Shown here: in pieces, positions 15,848 through 23,488 of the stretch
Numbering within the stretch: the first letter of the stretch is position 1
Layout of the letters: every line of letters starts with the position of its first letter
Assembly (NCBI GenBank): GCA_934718155.1
Contig: CAKUZF010000001.1
Location: forward strand, 62,001-126,000
Direction of reading: 5' to 3'
From: an uncultured Parabacteroides sp.
GTDB taxonomy: Bacteria; Bacteroidota; Bacteroidia; Bacteroidales; Tannerellaceae
DNA: 64,000 bases
Position numbers and translations under genes: made by a program
The notes under the pieces: model-generated
Told to the model about the DNA's origin: nothing
Seen by the model: only the letters and a program-made list of their open reading frames with translations
Database searches by the model: none

Positions 15848-17323
15848 TTATTGCTGTTTGTTGCCCAAGTGCTCCCTGAAGGTAGGCAGCAGATAGTCGC
15901 CAGCCGCCTTCAGTACCTTGCCTACGTTGTTGATCTCCAAGAAGGTGGTTCCGCCCTCGTTGATGCTGCCACTCAAGTAGGCCACCATGCTGTCTTGCGT
16001 GATCCATCCGCTCTGGATCAGCTGCTTCAGAGCGTCGCAGAAGTAGCCGCGGCGGCTATCGTTGTAGGGCTGATGCACGGCCCACACGCCATAAGAGAGC
16101 GAGAGCATGCGCATCACGCGGGGGTTATAGCAGATGGCGAACACCGTAGCCGTGCCGCGGAAAGCCGCCAGGTAGCGCGCCGTGCGTCCCGTGTAACTAT
16201 CGGTGATAATGGCCTTCACCATCAGCTTGGACGACGACTTCACCGCCTGCTTGGCCAGGAAGGAGGTCACGTCTAAGTCGTTGCCCTCAATCGGCACACG
16301 AATGTCGTTGGCCGCCAGCTTCGTCTTCTCGGCCTCACGCGCCACCTTCGTCATCGTAGTCACCGCCTCGACGGGATATTTGCCATAGGCCGTCTCGCCG
16401 CTCAGCATCAAGGCATCAGTGCGATAGTAGATGGCGTTGGCAATGTCGGTCACCTCGGCGCGCGTCGGACGCGGGTTGTTGATCATCGAGTGGAGCATCT
16501 GCGTAGCCACGATCACGGGCTTCTTCATCGCTACGCACTTGCGGATCAAGACGCGCTGAATGCCCGGGATCTTCTCGGCCGGCACCTCAATACCCAAGTC
16601 TCCACGGGCAATCATGATGCCGTAGGCGGCCTCCAGGATCTCGTCGGCGTTGTCTACGCCCTCCTGGTTCTCAATCTTCGCGATGATCTTGATCGAGCTG
16701 TTGTGCTCGTCGAGGATGCGCTGGATGTCGAGCACGTCTTGCTTTGTGCGCACAAACGAGTGAGCGATGAAGTCGAGGTCGTTGTCGATCGCCCAAAGGA
16801 TGTTCTGGCGGTCGCGCTCCGTGAGCGAGGGCAGGTTGATGCGCACGCCCGGCACGTTCACACTCTTGCGGCTGCCTATCGACGCCTCGTTGAGTGCCTC
16901 GCACACCAAGTAGTCGTCTGTCTTGTCGACCACCTTCAGCTCCAGGTCGCCATCGTCGATCAGGATGTCGCTGCCTACTGCCAGGTCGTGCACGAAATTC
17001 TTATACGAAACCGACACGCACTCGTGGGTCGAAAGCTGGTCGGGGTTGCCCACTACCTTCACCCGCTCACCCGTCTTGAAGGGGAGCGGCTCGCCCGTCG
17101 CAGTGGCCGTGGTGCGCACCTCGGGACCCTTTGTATCCATTAAGATGCCGATGCGATCCGACACGGCTCTCACATTATTCACGACGCGGGCCAACCCCTC
17201 GGCTTGCATGTGCGCCGTGTTCAGGCGCACCACGTTCATACCCGCTTTGTATAACGCTTCAACGAACTCCACGTCGCAACGCTTGTCGGACACGGTAGCT
17301 ACAATCTTCGTATGCTTTAACAT
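15848..17323 (-). CDS. pyk: Pyruvate kinase
   Basis: The 491-residue glycolytic enzyme converts phosphoenolpyruvate and ADP to pyruvate and ATP. Motifs are present in order: KIVATVSD, GILMDTKGPEVRTT, KIIAKIENQEGVDN with the catalytic Lys, GIMIARGDLGIEVP, and PTRAEVTDIANAIYYRTDAL followed by MLSGETAYGKYP. The common NFSHG segment is NTAHM here, which is usual for Bacteroidetes enzymes. The C-terminal domain (about 360-480) is complete. No clear TAnnTTTG box was found upstream; aroQ may be co-transcribed. Confidence 0.95.
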   Translation of the reverse strand: MLKHTKIVATVSDKRCDVEFVEALYKAGMNVVRLNTAHMQAEGLARVVNNVRAVSDRIGILMDTKGPEVRTTATATGEPLPFKTGERVKVVGNPDQLSTHECVSVSYKNFVHDLAVGSDILIDDGDLELKVVDKTDDYLVCEALNEASIGSRKSVNVPGVRINLPSLTERDRQNILWAIDNDLDFIAHSFVRTKQDVLDIQRILDEHNSSIKIIAKIENQEGVDNADEILEAAYGIMIARGDLGIEVPAEKIPGIQRVLIRKCVAMKKPVIVATQMLHSMINNPRPTRAEVTDIANAIYYRTDALMLSGETAYGKYPVEAVTTMTKVAREAEKTKLAANDIRVPIEGNDLDVTSFLAKQAVKSSSKLMVKAIITDSYTGRTARYLAAFRGTATVFAICYNPRVMRMLSLSYGVWAVHQPYNDSRRGYFCDALKQLIQSGWITQDSMVAYLSGSINEGGTTFLEINNVGKVLKAAGDYLLPTFREHLGNKQQ

Positions 17324-17390
17324 ATACTTATACCTAAAAAATATTTATAACCTAAAATGGGCGGCTCGATACTTCAGTTCGCACTGTCGA

Positions 17391-17807
17391 TCAGCGCAAT
17401 GCCTCGATGGCCAAACGATACGAGTCCAACCCGAAACCTAAAATTACTCCCTTGCACGCCGCCGAGAGCATCGACACGTGGCGGAACGACTCACGCGCAT
17501 GCACATTGGAGATGTGAACCTCCACCACCGGGGCAGTCACCGCCTTGATCGCGTCGTGCAAAGCGATGGAAGTGTGCGTGTAGGCGCCTGCATTGAGCAC
17601 GATGCCGTCGAAATCGAAGCCCACCTCGTGGATCTTATTGATCAGCTCACCCTCGACGTTGCTCTGAAAATAGGCCAACTCGCAATCGGGAAACTGCGCC
17701 CGAAGCGTCAGTAAATAGTCGTCGAACGAGCTGTGTCCGTAGATGGTCGGCTCGCGCTTGCCCAGTAAATTCAAGTTTGGGCCATTGATGATCTGAATCT
17801 TCTTCAT
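17391..17807 (-). CDS. aroQ: Type II 3-dehydroquinate dehydratase
   Basis: The 138-residue shikimate-pathway enzyme dehydrates 3-dehydroquinate. The N-terminus IIINGPNLNLLGKREPTIYG type motif is clear (here IQIINGPNLNLLGKREPTIY), carrying the catalytic Arg and Tyr. IVLNAGAYTHTSIALHDAI and VEVHISNVHARESFRH follow with the active-site His. It ends GVILGFGLDSYRLAIEAL. The gene starts close to xerD on the other strand and the two -7 boxes face each other. Confidence 0.95.
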   Translation of the reverse strand: MKKIQIINGPNLNLLGKREPTIYGHSSFDDYLLTLRAQFPDCELAYFQSNVEGELINKIHEVGFDFDGIVLNAGAYTHTSIALHDAIKAVTAPVVEVHISNVHARESFRHVSMLSAACKGVILGFGLDSYRLAIEALR

Positions 17808-17823
17808 TCTTCTGCAAGTTTAG

Positions 17824-17831
17824 TATCTTTG
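17824..17831 (+). promoter_or_regulatory. xerD promoter -7 box
   Basis: TATCTTTG, 85 bases before ATG 17917. It lies to the left of the oppositely directed aroQ box (17870-17877), so the two transcripts would overlap at their 5' ends. It also shows that starts upstream of about 17838 are not used for xerD. Confidence 0.5.
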
Positions 17832-17869
17832 TCGCACCCTTTCCTTGTCGGCGTGGGCTTTCAACCCGG

Positions 17870-17877
17870 CAAAGATA
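17870..17877 (-). promoter_or_regulatory. aroQ promoter -7 box
   Basis: Minus-strand TATCTTTG, 62 bases before ATG 17807. It faces the xerD box 38 bases away. Confidence 0.5.
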
Positions 17878-17916
17878 CGGATTTTATTTGACACATTCAT
17901 AACGACATACCCAACA

Positions 17917-18807
17917 ATGCACGACATTCGCTCTAAATACGAATCCTACCTGAGGCTGGAGCGCAACCTCTCGGCCAACTCCATCGACTCCTACCTGTTC
18001 GATCTCGACAAGCTGCTGCGCTTCGCCGACGACGAGGGGATGCGCATAACCGACATCACCTACGAGCAACTGCAACAGTTTGTGGCCCAGCTTTCCGACA
18101 TCGGTATCCACCCGCGCTCGATAGCTCGCATCATCTCGGGCACCAAGTCGTTCTTCCGCTTCCTGCAGCTCGACGGCTACATCGACAGCGACCCTACCGA
18201 GCTGCTCGAATCGCCCAAGATCGGCATGAAATTGCCCGAGGTGCTGACCGTTGGCGAGATCAACGCCATACTCGACTCCATCGACCTCTCTACGCCCGAA
18301 GGCCATCGTAATCGAGCCATGCTTGAAGTGCTCTACAGCTGCGGGCTTCGCGTCAGCGAGCTGATCGGCCTGCGCTACGCCGACATCTTTCCCGACGAGC
18401 AGTTCATCCGTGTCAGCGGCAAAGGGGGCAAGCAGCGACTCGTGCCCATCTCGCCCGTCGCCCTCGGCGAGATCGCCGACTACCTGCAATGCCGCTCCAG
18501 CGTGAAGGCCAAGAAGGGTTTCGAAGACACACTCTTCCTGAGCCGCCGAGGCACGGCCCTGTCGCGCATCATGGTGTTTCACGTGATCAAGACCCAAGCC
18601 GCCGCCGCTGGGATCCAGAAGAATGTCAGCCCACACACCTTCCGTCATTCCTTCGCCACCCACCTGCTCGAAGGGGGAGCCAACCTACGTGCCATCCAAG
18701 AGATGCTGGGCCACGAGCAGATCACCACCACACAGATTTACACCCATATCGACCGCACCTTCCTGCGCAAGGAGATCCTGCAACATCACCCGCGCTACCA
18801 GGTTTAG
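17917..18807 (+). CDS. xerD: Site-specific tyrosine recombinase XerD
   Basis: The product has 296 residues from ATG 17917. An N-terminal SAM-like core-binding domain (YESYLRLERNLSANSIDSYL) precedes the catalytic domain. The active-site set is complete: Arg in YSCGLRVSELIGL, Lys in GKGGKQRLVP, HxxR in HTFRHSFATHL, the second His in MLGHEQITTTQIY and Tyr in QIYTHID. With XerC it resolves chromosome dimers at dif. No recombinase target or mobile element flanks it, so it is the housekeeping enzyme. Confidence 0.92.
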   Translation: MHDIRSKYESYLRLERNLSANSIDSYLFDLDKLLRFADDEGMRITDITYEQLQQFVAQLSDIGIHPRSIARIISGTKSFFRFLQLDGYIDSDPTELLESPKIGMKLPEVLTVGEINAILDSIDLSTPEGHRNRAMLEVLYSCGLRVSELIGLRYADIFPDEQFIRVSGKGGKQRLVPISPVALGEIADYLQCRSSVKAKKGFEDTLFLSRRGTALSRIMVFHVIKTQAAAAGIQKNVSPHTFRHSFATHLLEGGANLRAIQEMLGHEQITTTQIYTHIDRTFLRKEILQHHPRYQV

Positions 18808-18935
18808 GAAAGCCTCCTGCTTAACGCACCTGTTTTAACACCCATCGACGCCTAATAAATTATGTGTCGACGCAGAAGAAAAACTTGGTTAAACGGTTAA
18901 GCGGGATATGAAAGGATGGGCGCAGGGCGGCCCTA

Positions 18936-20447
18936 TCAGCGAAACAGACTGAGCGATGGATTGAGATAGGGCGTATGAATGCCGCCCGCATCGAGCAGCG
19001 TATGAAACAGATAGTCAGTGCGATGACGATGCTCAGCCTGCTGTATAAGCCGCGGCAGCAACTCAGGGTGCGACGCCTCATAGGCGGCCGAAAGCCACAC
19101 GAAGCCCGCCGCCTGGTGCGTCGAGGGCGTAGAGGTGGCATGCAGCCAAGCGCCATCCTCGCCCAACGCCTCGCCATGGTCGGACTGATAGAAAAGAACA
19201 GCCTTTCGATCGCTGAGGCGGGCAATCACCTCAGAGAGGAAATAGTCGGTGTAGAGGATGGTGTTGTCGTAGGAATTGATCATCTCCTCGCGCGTGCACG
19301 ACGAGATTACCTTGCTACGCACTACGGGCTGGAATTGGGCAAACTCGTCGGTGAAATGAGCGTTATACCACCAATGCGAGCCAATTGTGTGGAGAACGAT
19401 CAGCTTGCGGGGCCTAGGGGCGCGCAGAGCCTCGTCGAGCAGCGGAAGCAGGTCGCCATCCACCCAGCGGTCGAACACATAGGCCGACTTATCAATGTTC
19501 ACGTGAGTCAGCGCCTCGCACTCGCGCATGAAGTAGACATACGTCGGGGCCGCCTCCTGGTTGGCCAGCCAAACGGTGTAGAAGCCCGTCGCACGAAACA
19601 GCGAGATGACCGACCCCTCGCAGTAGGCCCGCTCATAATTGGTGCTGTCGGCCCGGCTCAGTAGGTGGGGAATGCTGCGGTTGGTGTAGGTCTGCTCCGT
19701 GTAAATGCGGGGAAAGGAGACCAGCCGAGATTCTCTGTCGAGGCGCGGCGTAGTGGGCCGCCCGTAGCCGTTCAGCCCCAGATGGTCGGGGCGCACCGAC
19801 TCACCCAAGACCAGCACAACGGTCAGCTCGCCCTCCTCGTCGCACGAGGCGCCCTCCGTCAGGTCGATGCGCTCCTCAGCGGCAATCAGCCGCTCCTCGG
19901 CATAGCGCACCGCTGAGAAATAGAGCGTGAAGGGGATGCGCTCCGAGACGGGCCTCCGCACGACGAACAGCTGCATCAGCACAAACAACAGCCCTAAGCC
20001 GACCAACAGCGGCACAAGGCCGCACCGCACGACGACGCACCGCCACCTGTAGGCCACCAGCCCCAAGGCCGTCAGCAACGAGGCCAGCGTGACGGCCACC
20101 AATCCGGGCGAAAGCAGATCGGCCGACGTGCGCCAGTCGTTCTGCAAGGCGGCGTCGAGAATCATCGGGGTCAGCGTAGCGTTCAGCGTCAGGCGAAACC
20201 AGGCCAGCACCGAGCAGGCCAGCGTGAGCAGCGGGAAGCCTACGGCAAACACCACCCGATAGGCCGACAGCGCCACGCAGAGCAGAAAGAGCGGAATCAG
20301 CACAACGACCCACTGAGCCGCAACGACCAGAAAATCGCGCATCCCGGCCACGGGAATGGTAAAGAAATCGGCCGACGTAAAACAAACGCCCAAAAACAAC
20401 GTTATGATGAAAACGAAAAGAAGAAAACGAATGACCTCTTTTTTCAT
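18936..20447 (-). CDS. Phosphoethanolamine transferase-like membrane sulfatase-fold enzyme
   Basis: The product has 503 residues. Four or five transmembrane helices fill about 5-165. A periplasmic alkaline-phosphatase/sulfatase-fold domain follows from about 200. Its N-terminal block VVLVLGESVRPDHLGLNGYG matches EptA/CptA enzymes that move phosphoethanolamine from phosphatidylethanolamine to lipid A or core sugars. The nucleophile position is Ser (GES), where EptA has Thr. Zinc-ligand motifs HTIGSHWWYNAHF and YQSDHGEALGEDGAWLHAT are present. The substrate is inferred. It diverges from rdgB with promoters in a shared palindrome; porZ lies just beyond. Confidence 0.82.
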   Translation of the reverse strand: MKKEVIRFLLFVFIITLFLGVCFTSADFFTIPVAGMRDFLVVAAQWVVVLIPLFLLCVALSAYRVVFAVGFPLLTLACSVLAWFRLTLNATLTPMILDAALQNDWRTSADLLSPGLVAVTLASLLTALGLVAYRWRCVVVRCGLVPLLVGLGLLFVLMQLFVVRRPVSERIPFTLYFSAVRYAEERLIAAEERIDLTEGASCDEEGELTVVLVLGESVRPDHLGLNGYGRPTTPRLDRESRLVSFPRIYTEQTYTNRSIPHLLSRADSTNYERAYCEGSVISLFRATGFYTVWLANQEAAPTYVYFMRECEALTHVNIDKSAYVFDRWVDGDLLPLLDEALRAPRPRKLIVLHTIGSHWWYNAHFTDEFAQFQPVVRSKVISSCTREEMINSYDNTILYTDYFLSEVIARLSDRKAVLFYQSDHGEALGEDGAWLHATSTPSTHQAAGFVWLSAAYEASHPELLPRLIQQAEHRHRTDYLFHTLLDAGGIHTPYLNPSLSLFR

Positions 20448-20466
20448 GAGAATAGCTTATTATACG

Positions 20467-20484
20467 TACTTTTGTGCAAAAGTA
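20467..20484. promoter_or_regulatory. Overlapping face-to-face promoters in a palindrome
   Basis: TACTTTTGTGCAAAAGTA has 8-bp arms about a TG centre. Read right it gives a -7 box (20467-20474) for rdgB. Read left it gives an identical box (20477-20484) for the transferase gene. The two polymerases would compete for the same bases. Confidence 0.6.
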
Positions 20485-20516
20485 GGATAAAAACAAAAAT
20501 AGAAGGAAAAAAAGAC

Positions 20517-21101
20517 ATGGATACATTAGTATTTGCCACCAACAACGCGCATAAACTCGACGAAGTAAGGAAAATAACGCAAGGCCTCGTGCGCATCGTC
20601 AGTCTGAACGAGATAGGCTGCCACGACGACATCCCCGAAACGGCCGACACCCTCGAAGGCAACGCCCTACTAAAAGCACGCTATGTGGCCCAGCGCTACG
20701 GCTGCGACTGCTTCGCCGACGACACTGGCCTTGAGGTGGAGGCCCTCGACAACGCACCCGGCGTCTACTCGGCACGCTATGCCGGAACGGGCCACGACTC
20801 GGAGGCCAACATGCGCAAACTGCTGCGTGAGATGGAGGGAAAAAACAACCGCAAGGCGCGCTTCCGCACCGCCATCGCCCTGATCAGAAAAGGCCATGAG
20901 CAGCTGTTCGAGGGAATCGTCAACGGCTCCATCACTACCGAGAAACGCGGCGACAGCGGCTTCGGCTACGACCCCATCTTCCAACCCGAGGGCTTCGAGG
21001 GCACCTTCGCCCAGCTGGGCGACGACGTGAAGAACGCCATCAGCCATCGCGCCCTGGCCTGCCAGAAGTTGGCCGCTTTCCTATCCACATTGTCGAAATA
21101 A
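20517..21101 (+). CDS. rdgB: Non-canonical purine NTP pyrophosphatase (RdgB/HAM1)
   Basis: The product has 194 residues from ATG 20517; the frame extends upstream but the -7 box lies inside that extension. Motifs are typical: FATNNAHKLDEVRK at the start, FADDTGLEVEALDNAPGVYS then ARYAG, GFGYDPIFQPEGF, and KNAISHRALA near the end. The enzyme hydrolyses ITP, dITP and XTP to monophosphates and keeps them out of nucleic acids. porZ follows by 24 bp on the same strand. Confidence 0.95.
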   Translation: MDTLVFATNNAHKLDEVRKITQGLVRIVSLNEIGCHDDIPETADTLEGNALLKARYVAQRYGCDCFADDTGLEVEALDNAPGVYSARYAGTGHDSEANMRKLLREMEGKNNRKARFRTAIALIRKGHEQLFEGIVNGSITTEKRGDSGFGYDPIFQPEGFEGTFAQLGDDVKNAISHRALACQKLAAFLSTLSK

Positions 21102-21125
21102 ACAAAAAAGAGGAGAAAAAGAATC

Positions 21126-23462
21126 ATGCGCAGCTTATTCCTATTCACGCTGGCTCTCTGCGGCTGGATGCAGAGCCTTTGGGCACAAGGCGTTGGAACC
21201 TGGACGGCCCACCTCTCGTATACCAACACCACGCAGGTGGCCGAGGGCAAAGACCAGGTGTATGCAGTGGCCAACGGAGCGCTCTACAGCTACGGCAAAG
21301 ACGACCAGCAACTGAAATTCTACTCACGCGATAACGGATTGAGCGACAACACGATCGGCCACATCGCCTTCCATCCCGCAAGCGGAAAACTGCTCATTGC
21401 CTACACCAACGGCAACATCGACCTGCTGAGCGAAGGCGGCACCTACAACCTGCCCTATCTGAAGCAGAGCACCAGCACGCAAGACAAGACGGTGAACGCC
21501 ATCTGCACGACGCAACAGCAGGCCTACCTGGCAATGAACTTCGGCATCGTGGCCATCAACCTGGCCCGCAACGAAGTGGCCGACACCTACAAACTGAACC
21601 AGCCCGTGCGCTCGGTGGCCCAGCAGGGCGACTTCCTCTATGCCCTCACCCCCAGCGGGCTGCTCAGGGCATCGACCCGCGACAACCTGCTCGACAGCTC
21701 CTCATGGCAGCCCTACGACCTGCTAAACGAGGCCTTCGAGCCCTCCAGCCTGCGGGCAATCGCCTTCTTCCAGGGTAGGCTCTGCCTCTTCGCCGAGGGA
21801 AAAGGCATCTACTATGAGGCAGCCGACGGCACTATCCGTCCGCTCTGCGCCGACAGTGCCATCCAAGGGATGAGCCTGCAACGCGATCAGCTGATCGCCC
21901 ACACCAGCAGCCATACCTACATCCTAACCAGCCTCGACGCATGCGTCAAGGTGGCCACGGGCACGACCTGTGGCGTGGCGGCCTACAACTCGGCCGGCCA
22001 ATACTGGATAGCCGCAGGCAGCGACGGACTGGTCGGACTGAAACTGAAGGGAGACCGGATGGAGCCATTCGCGGGGCAGCTCATCTCGGAACAGATGAGC
22101 CCCAAGCGCAACTATTGCGACTTCATGACCTTCGTAGAGGGCAAGCTCTGGGTGGCGGGAGGCGGACGCTGGACCGATCGCTTCAACCGGCCTGGAACGC
22201 TGATGACGCACGATGAGGCCAACGAATCCGCCAGCTGGACCTCGATCGACGAGGCTGAAGTGGCCCGCAAAAGCGGCGTGCGCTTCGCCGACGTCACCTC
22301 CATCGCTGTAGATCCCTCCGACCCTACACACTTCTTCGCCTCCACCTGGGGCGAGGGCGTGTTTGAGTTCAAGGGCAGCGCCTTCGCCAAGCTCCACAAC
22401 ACGCAAAACTCCACGCTGGCCTCGGCCTTGACAGGCAACTCGCTGAACTATACCCGTGTGGATGGGCTCAGCTTCGACTCGCAAGGCAACCTCTGGATGA
22501 CCAACACCGCTCTGAGCAGCTGCATCAACGTGCTGAAAGCCGACGGCACGTGGAAGGCCCTAAAGGGAGCCGACTACAACGTGCTGAACGACCAGGCGGT
22601 GGTAGATAAGTTGCTAATTACCTCGAAGGGACACAAATGGATCAATGTGCTACGCGGAAAGCGCACAGGTATCTTCGTGTTCGACGACAGAGGCACCATC
22701 GACGATACCTCCGACGACGCAGCCCACTTCTTCACCTCCTTCTCGCTGAACAGAGCCGGTGGCGAGGCCATCGCCGTGAGCGGCTACTACTGCATGGCAG
22801 AAGACAGGAACGGCCAAATCTGGATAGGCACAAACCGGGGCCCCCTTGTCTGCCCCGCCCCCGAGCGGGCTGTCGACAACCCCGAGCAGATGTATGCCAC
22901 ACGCATCGTCCGCACCGTCGACGGCGCCAACCGCTATTTCCTCGACAACGCCAAGGTGACGGCAATCGCCGTAGATGGAGGCAACCGCAAATGGCTGGGC
23001 ACAGAGGGCAACGGCCTCTTCCTGATCAGCCCCGACGGCAGCGAGACGATCGAGAATTTCACGACCGACAACTCCCCCTTGCTCTCCGATAACATCAAGA
23101 GCCTCGCCATCGACAACCAAACGGGCCAGCTCTATATAGGCACCGAAAATGGCATCATCGCCTACCGCTCCGACATGACCGAAGGAAAGGAGGATTACCA
23201 AGAGGTCTACGCCTATCCCAATCCCGTTCGGCCGGAGCAGGCTGACCGGGTAACGATCACAGGGCTGATGTCCGACTCGAACGTAAAAATAACCGACATA
23301 GCGGGCCACCTCGTCTTTCAGACTCGCTCGCTGGGCGGACAGGTGAGCTGGAACTGCCGGGGCAGCAACGGCGAGCGCATGGCCTCGGGCGTCTACCTGG
23401 TGTTGGCCGCCACGCCCGAAGGAAAAGAGAGCGTGGTGACCAAAATCATAGTTATCAAATAA
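21126..23462 (+). CDS. porZ: Type IX secretion system protein PorZ
   Basis: The product has 778 residues with a signal peptide (ending LWAQ, residue about 21). Two seven-bladed beta-propeller halves built of LWMTN/IWIGTNRG-type blades fill about 25-690. A C-terminal sorting-domain-like beta sandwich begins with YAYPNPVRPEQADRVTITGL and ends VVTKIIVIK. This is the architecture of PorZ, the surface part of the T9SS attachment complex that presents anionic LPS to the sortase PorU. No other por gene is nearby. Its presence supports T9SS activity in this organism and the sorting-domain reading of the 440-1530 cargo gene. Confidence 0.88.
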   Translation: MRSLFLFTLALCGWMQSLWAQGVGTWTAHLSYTNTTQVAEGKDQVYAVANGALYSYGKDDQQLKFYSRDNGLSDNTIGHIAFHPASGKLLIAYTNGNIDLLSEGGTYNLPYLKQSTSTQDKTVNAICTTQQQAYLAMNFGIVAINLARNEVADTYKLNQPVRSVAQQGDFLYALTPSGLLRASTRDNLLDSSSWQPYDLLNEAFEPSSLRAIAFFQGRLCLFAEGKGIYYEAADGTIRPLCADSAIQGMSLQRDQLIAHTSSHTYILTSLDACVKVATGTTCGVAAYNSAGQYWIAAGSDGLVGLKLKGDRMEPFAGQLISEQMSPKRNYCDFMTFVEGKLWVAGGGRWTDRFNRPGTLMTHDEANESASWTSIDEAEVARKSGVRFADVTSIAVDPSDPTHFFASTWGEGVFEFKGSAFAKLHNTQNSTLASALTGNSLNYTRVDGLSFDSQGNLWMTNTALSSCINVLKADGTWKALKGADYNVLNDQAVVDKLLITSKGHKWINVLRGKRTGIFVFDDRGTIDDTSDDAAHFFTSFSLNRAGGEAIAVSGYYCMAEDRNGQIWIGTNRGPLVCPAPERAVDNPEQMYATRIVRTVDGANRYFLDNAKVTAIAVDGGNRKWLGTEGNGLFLISPDGSETIENFTTDNSPLLSDNIKSLAIDNQTGQLYIGTENGIIAYRSDMTEGKEDYQEVYAYPNPVRPEQADRVTITGLMSDSNVKITDIAGHLVFQTRSLGGQVSWNCRGSNGERMASGVYLVLAATPEGKESVVTKIIVIK

Positions 23463-23488
23463 GGCACAGCAGGGCCTGCCCTGCCGCA

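Noticed and set aside
18573..18590. Second parS-like site (GTTTCACGTGATC) inside xerD
   Set aside because: The right half does not match the palindrome, and it lies in a conserved coding segment.
17917..18807. Integrase of a mobile element
   Set aside because: The recombinase fits housekeeping XerD; no attachment repeats, tRNA junction or cargo genes are beside it.
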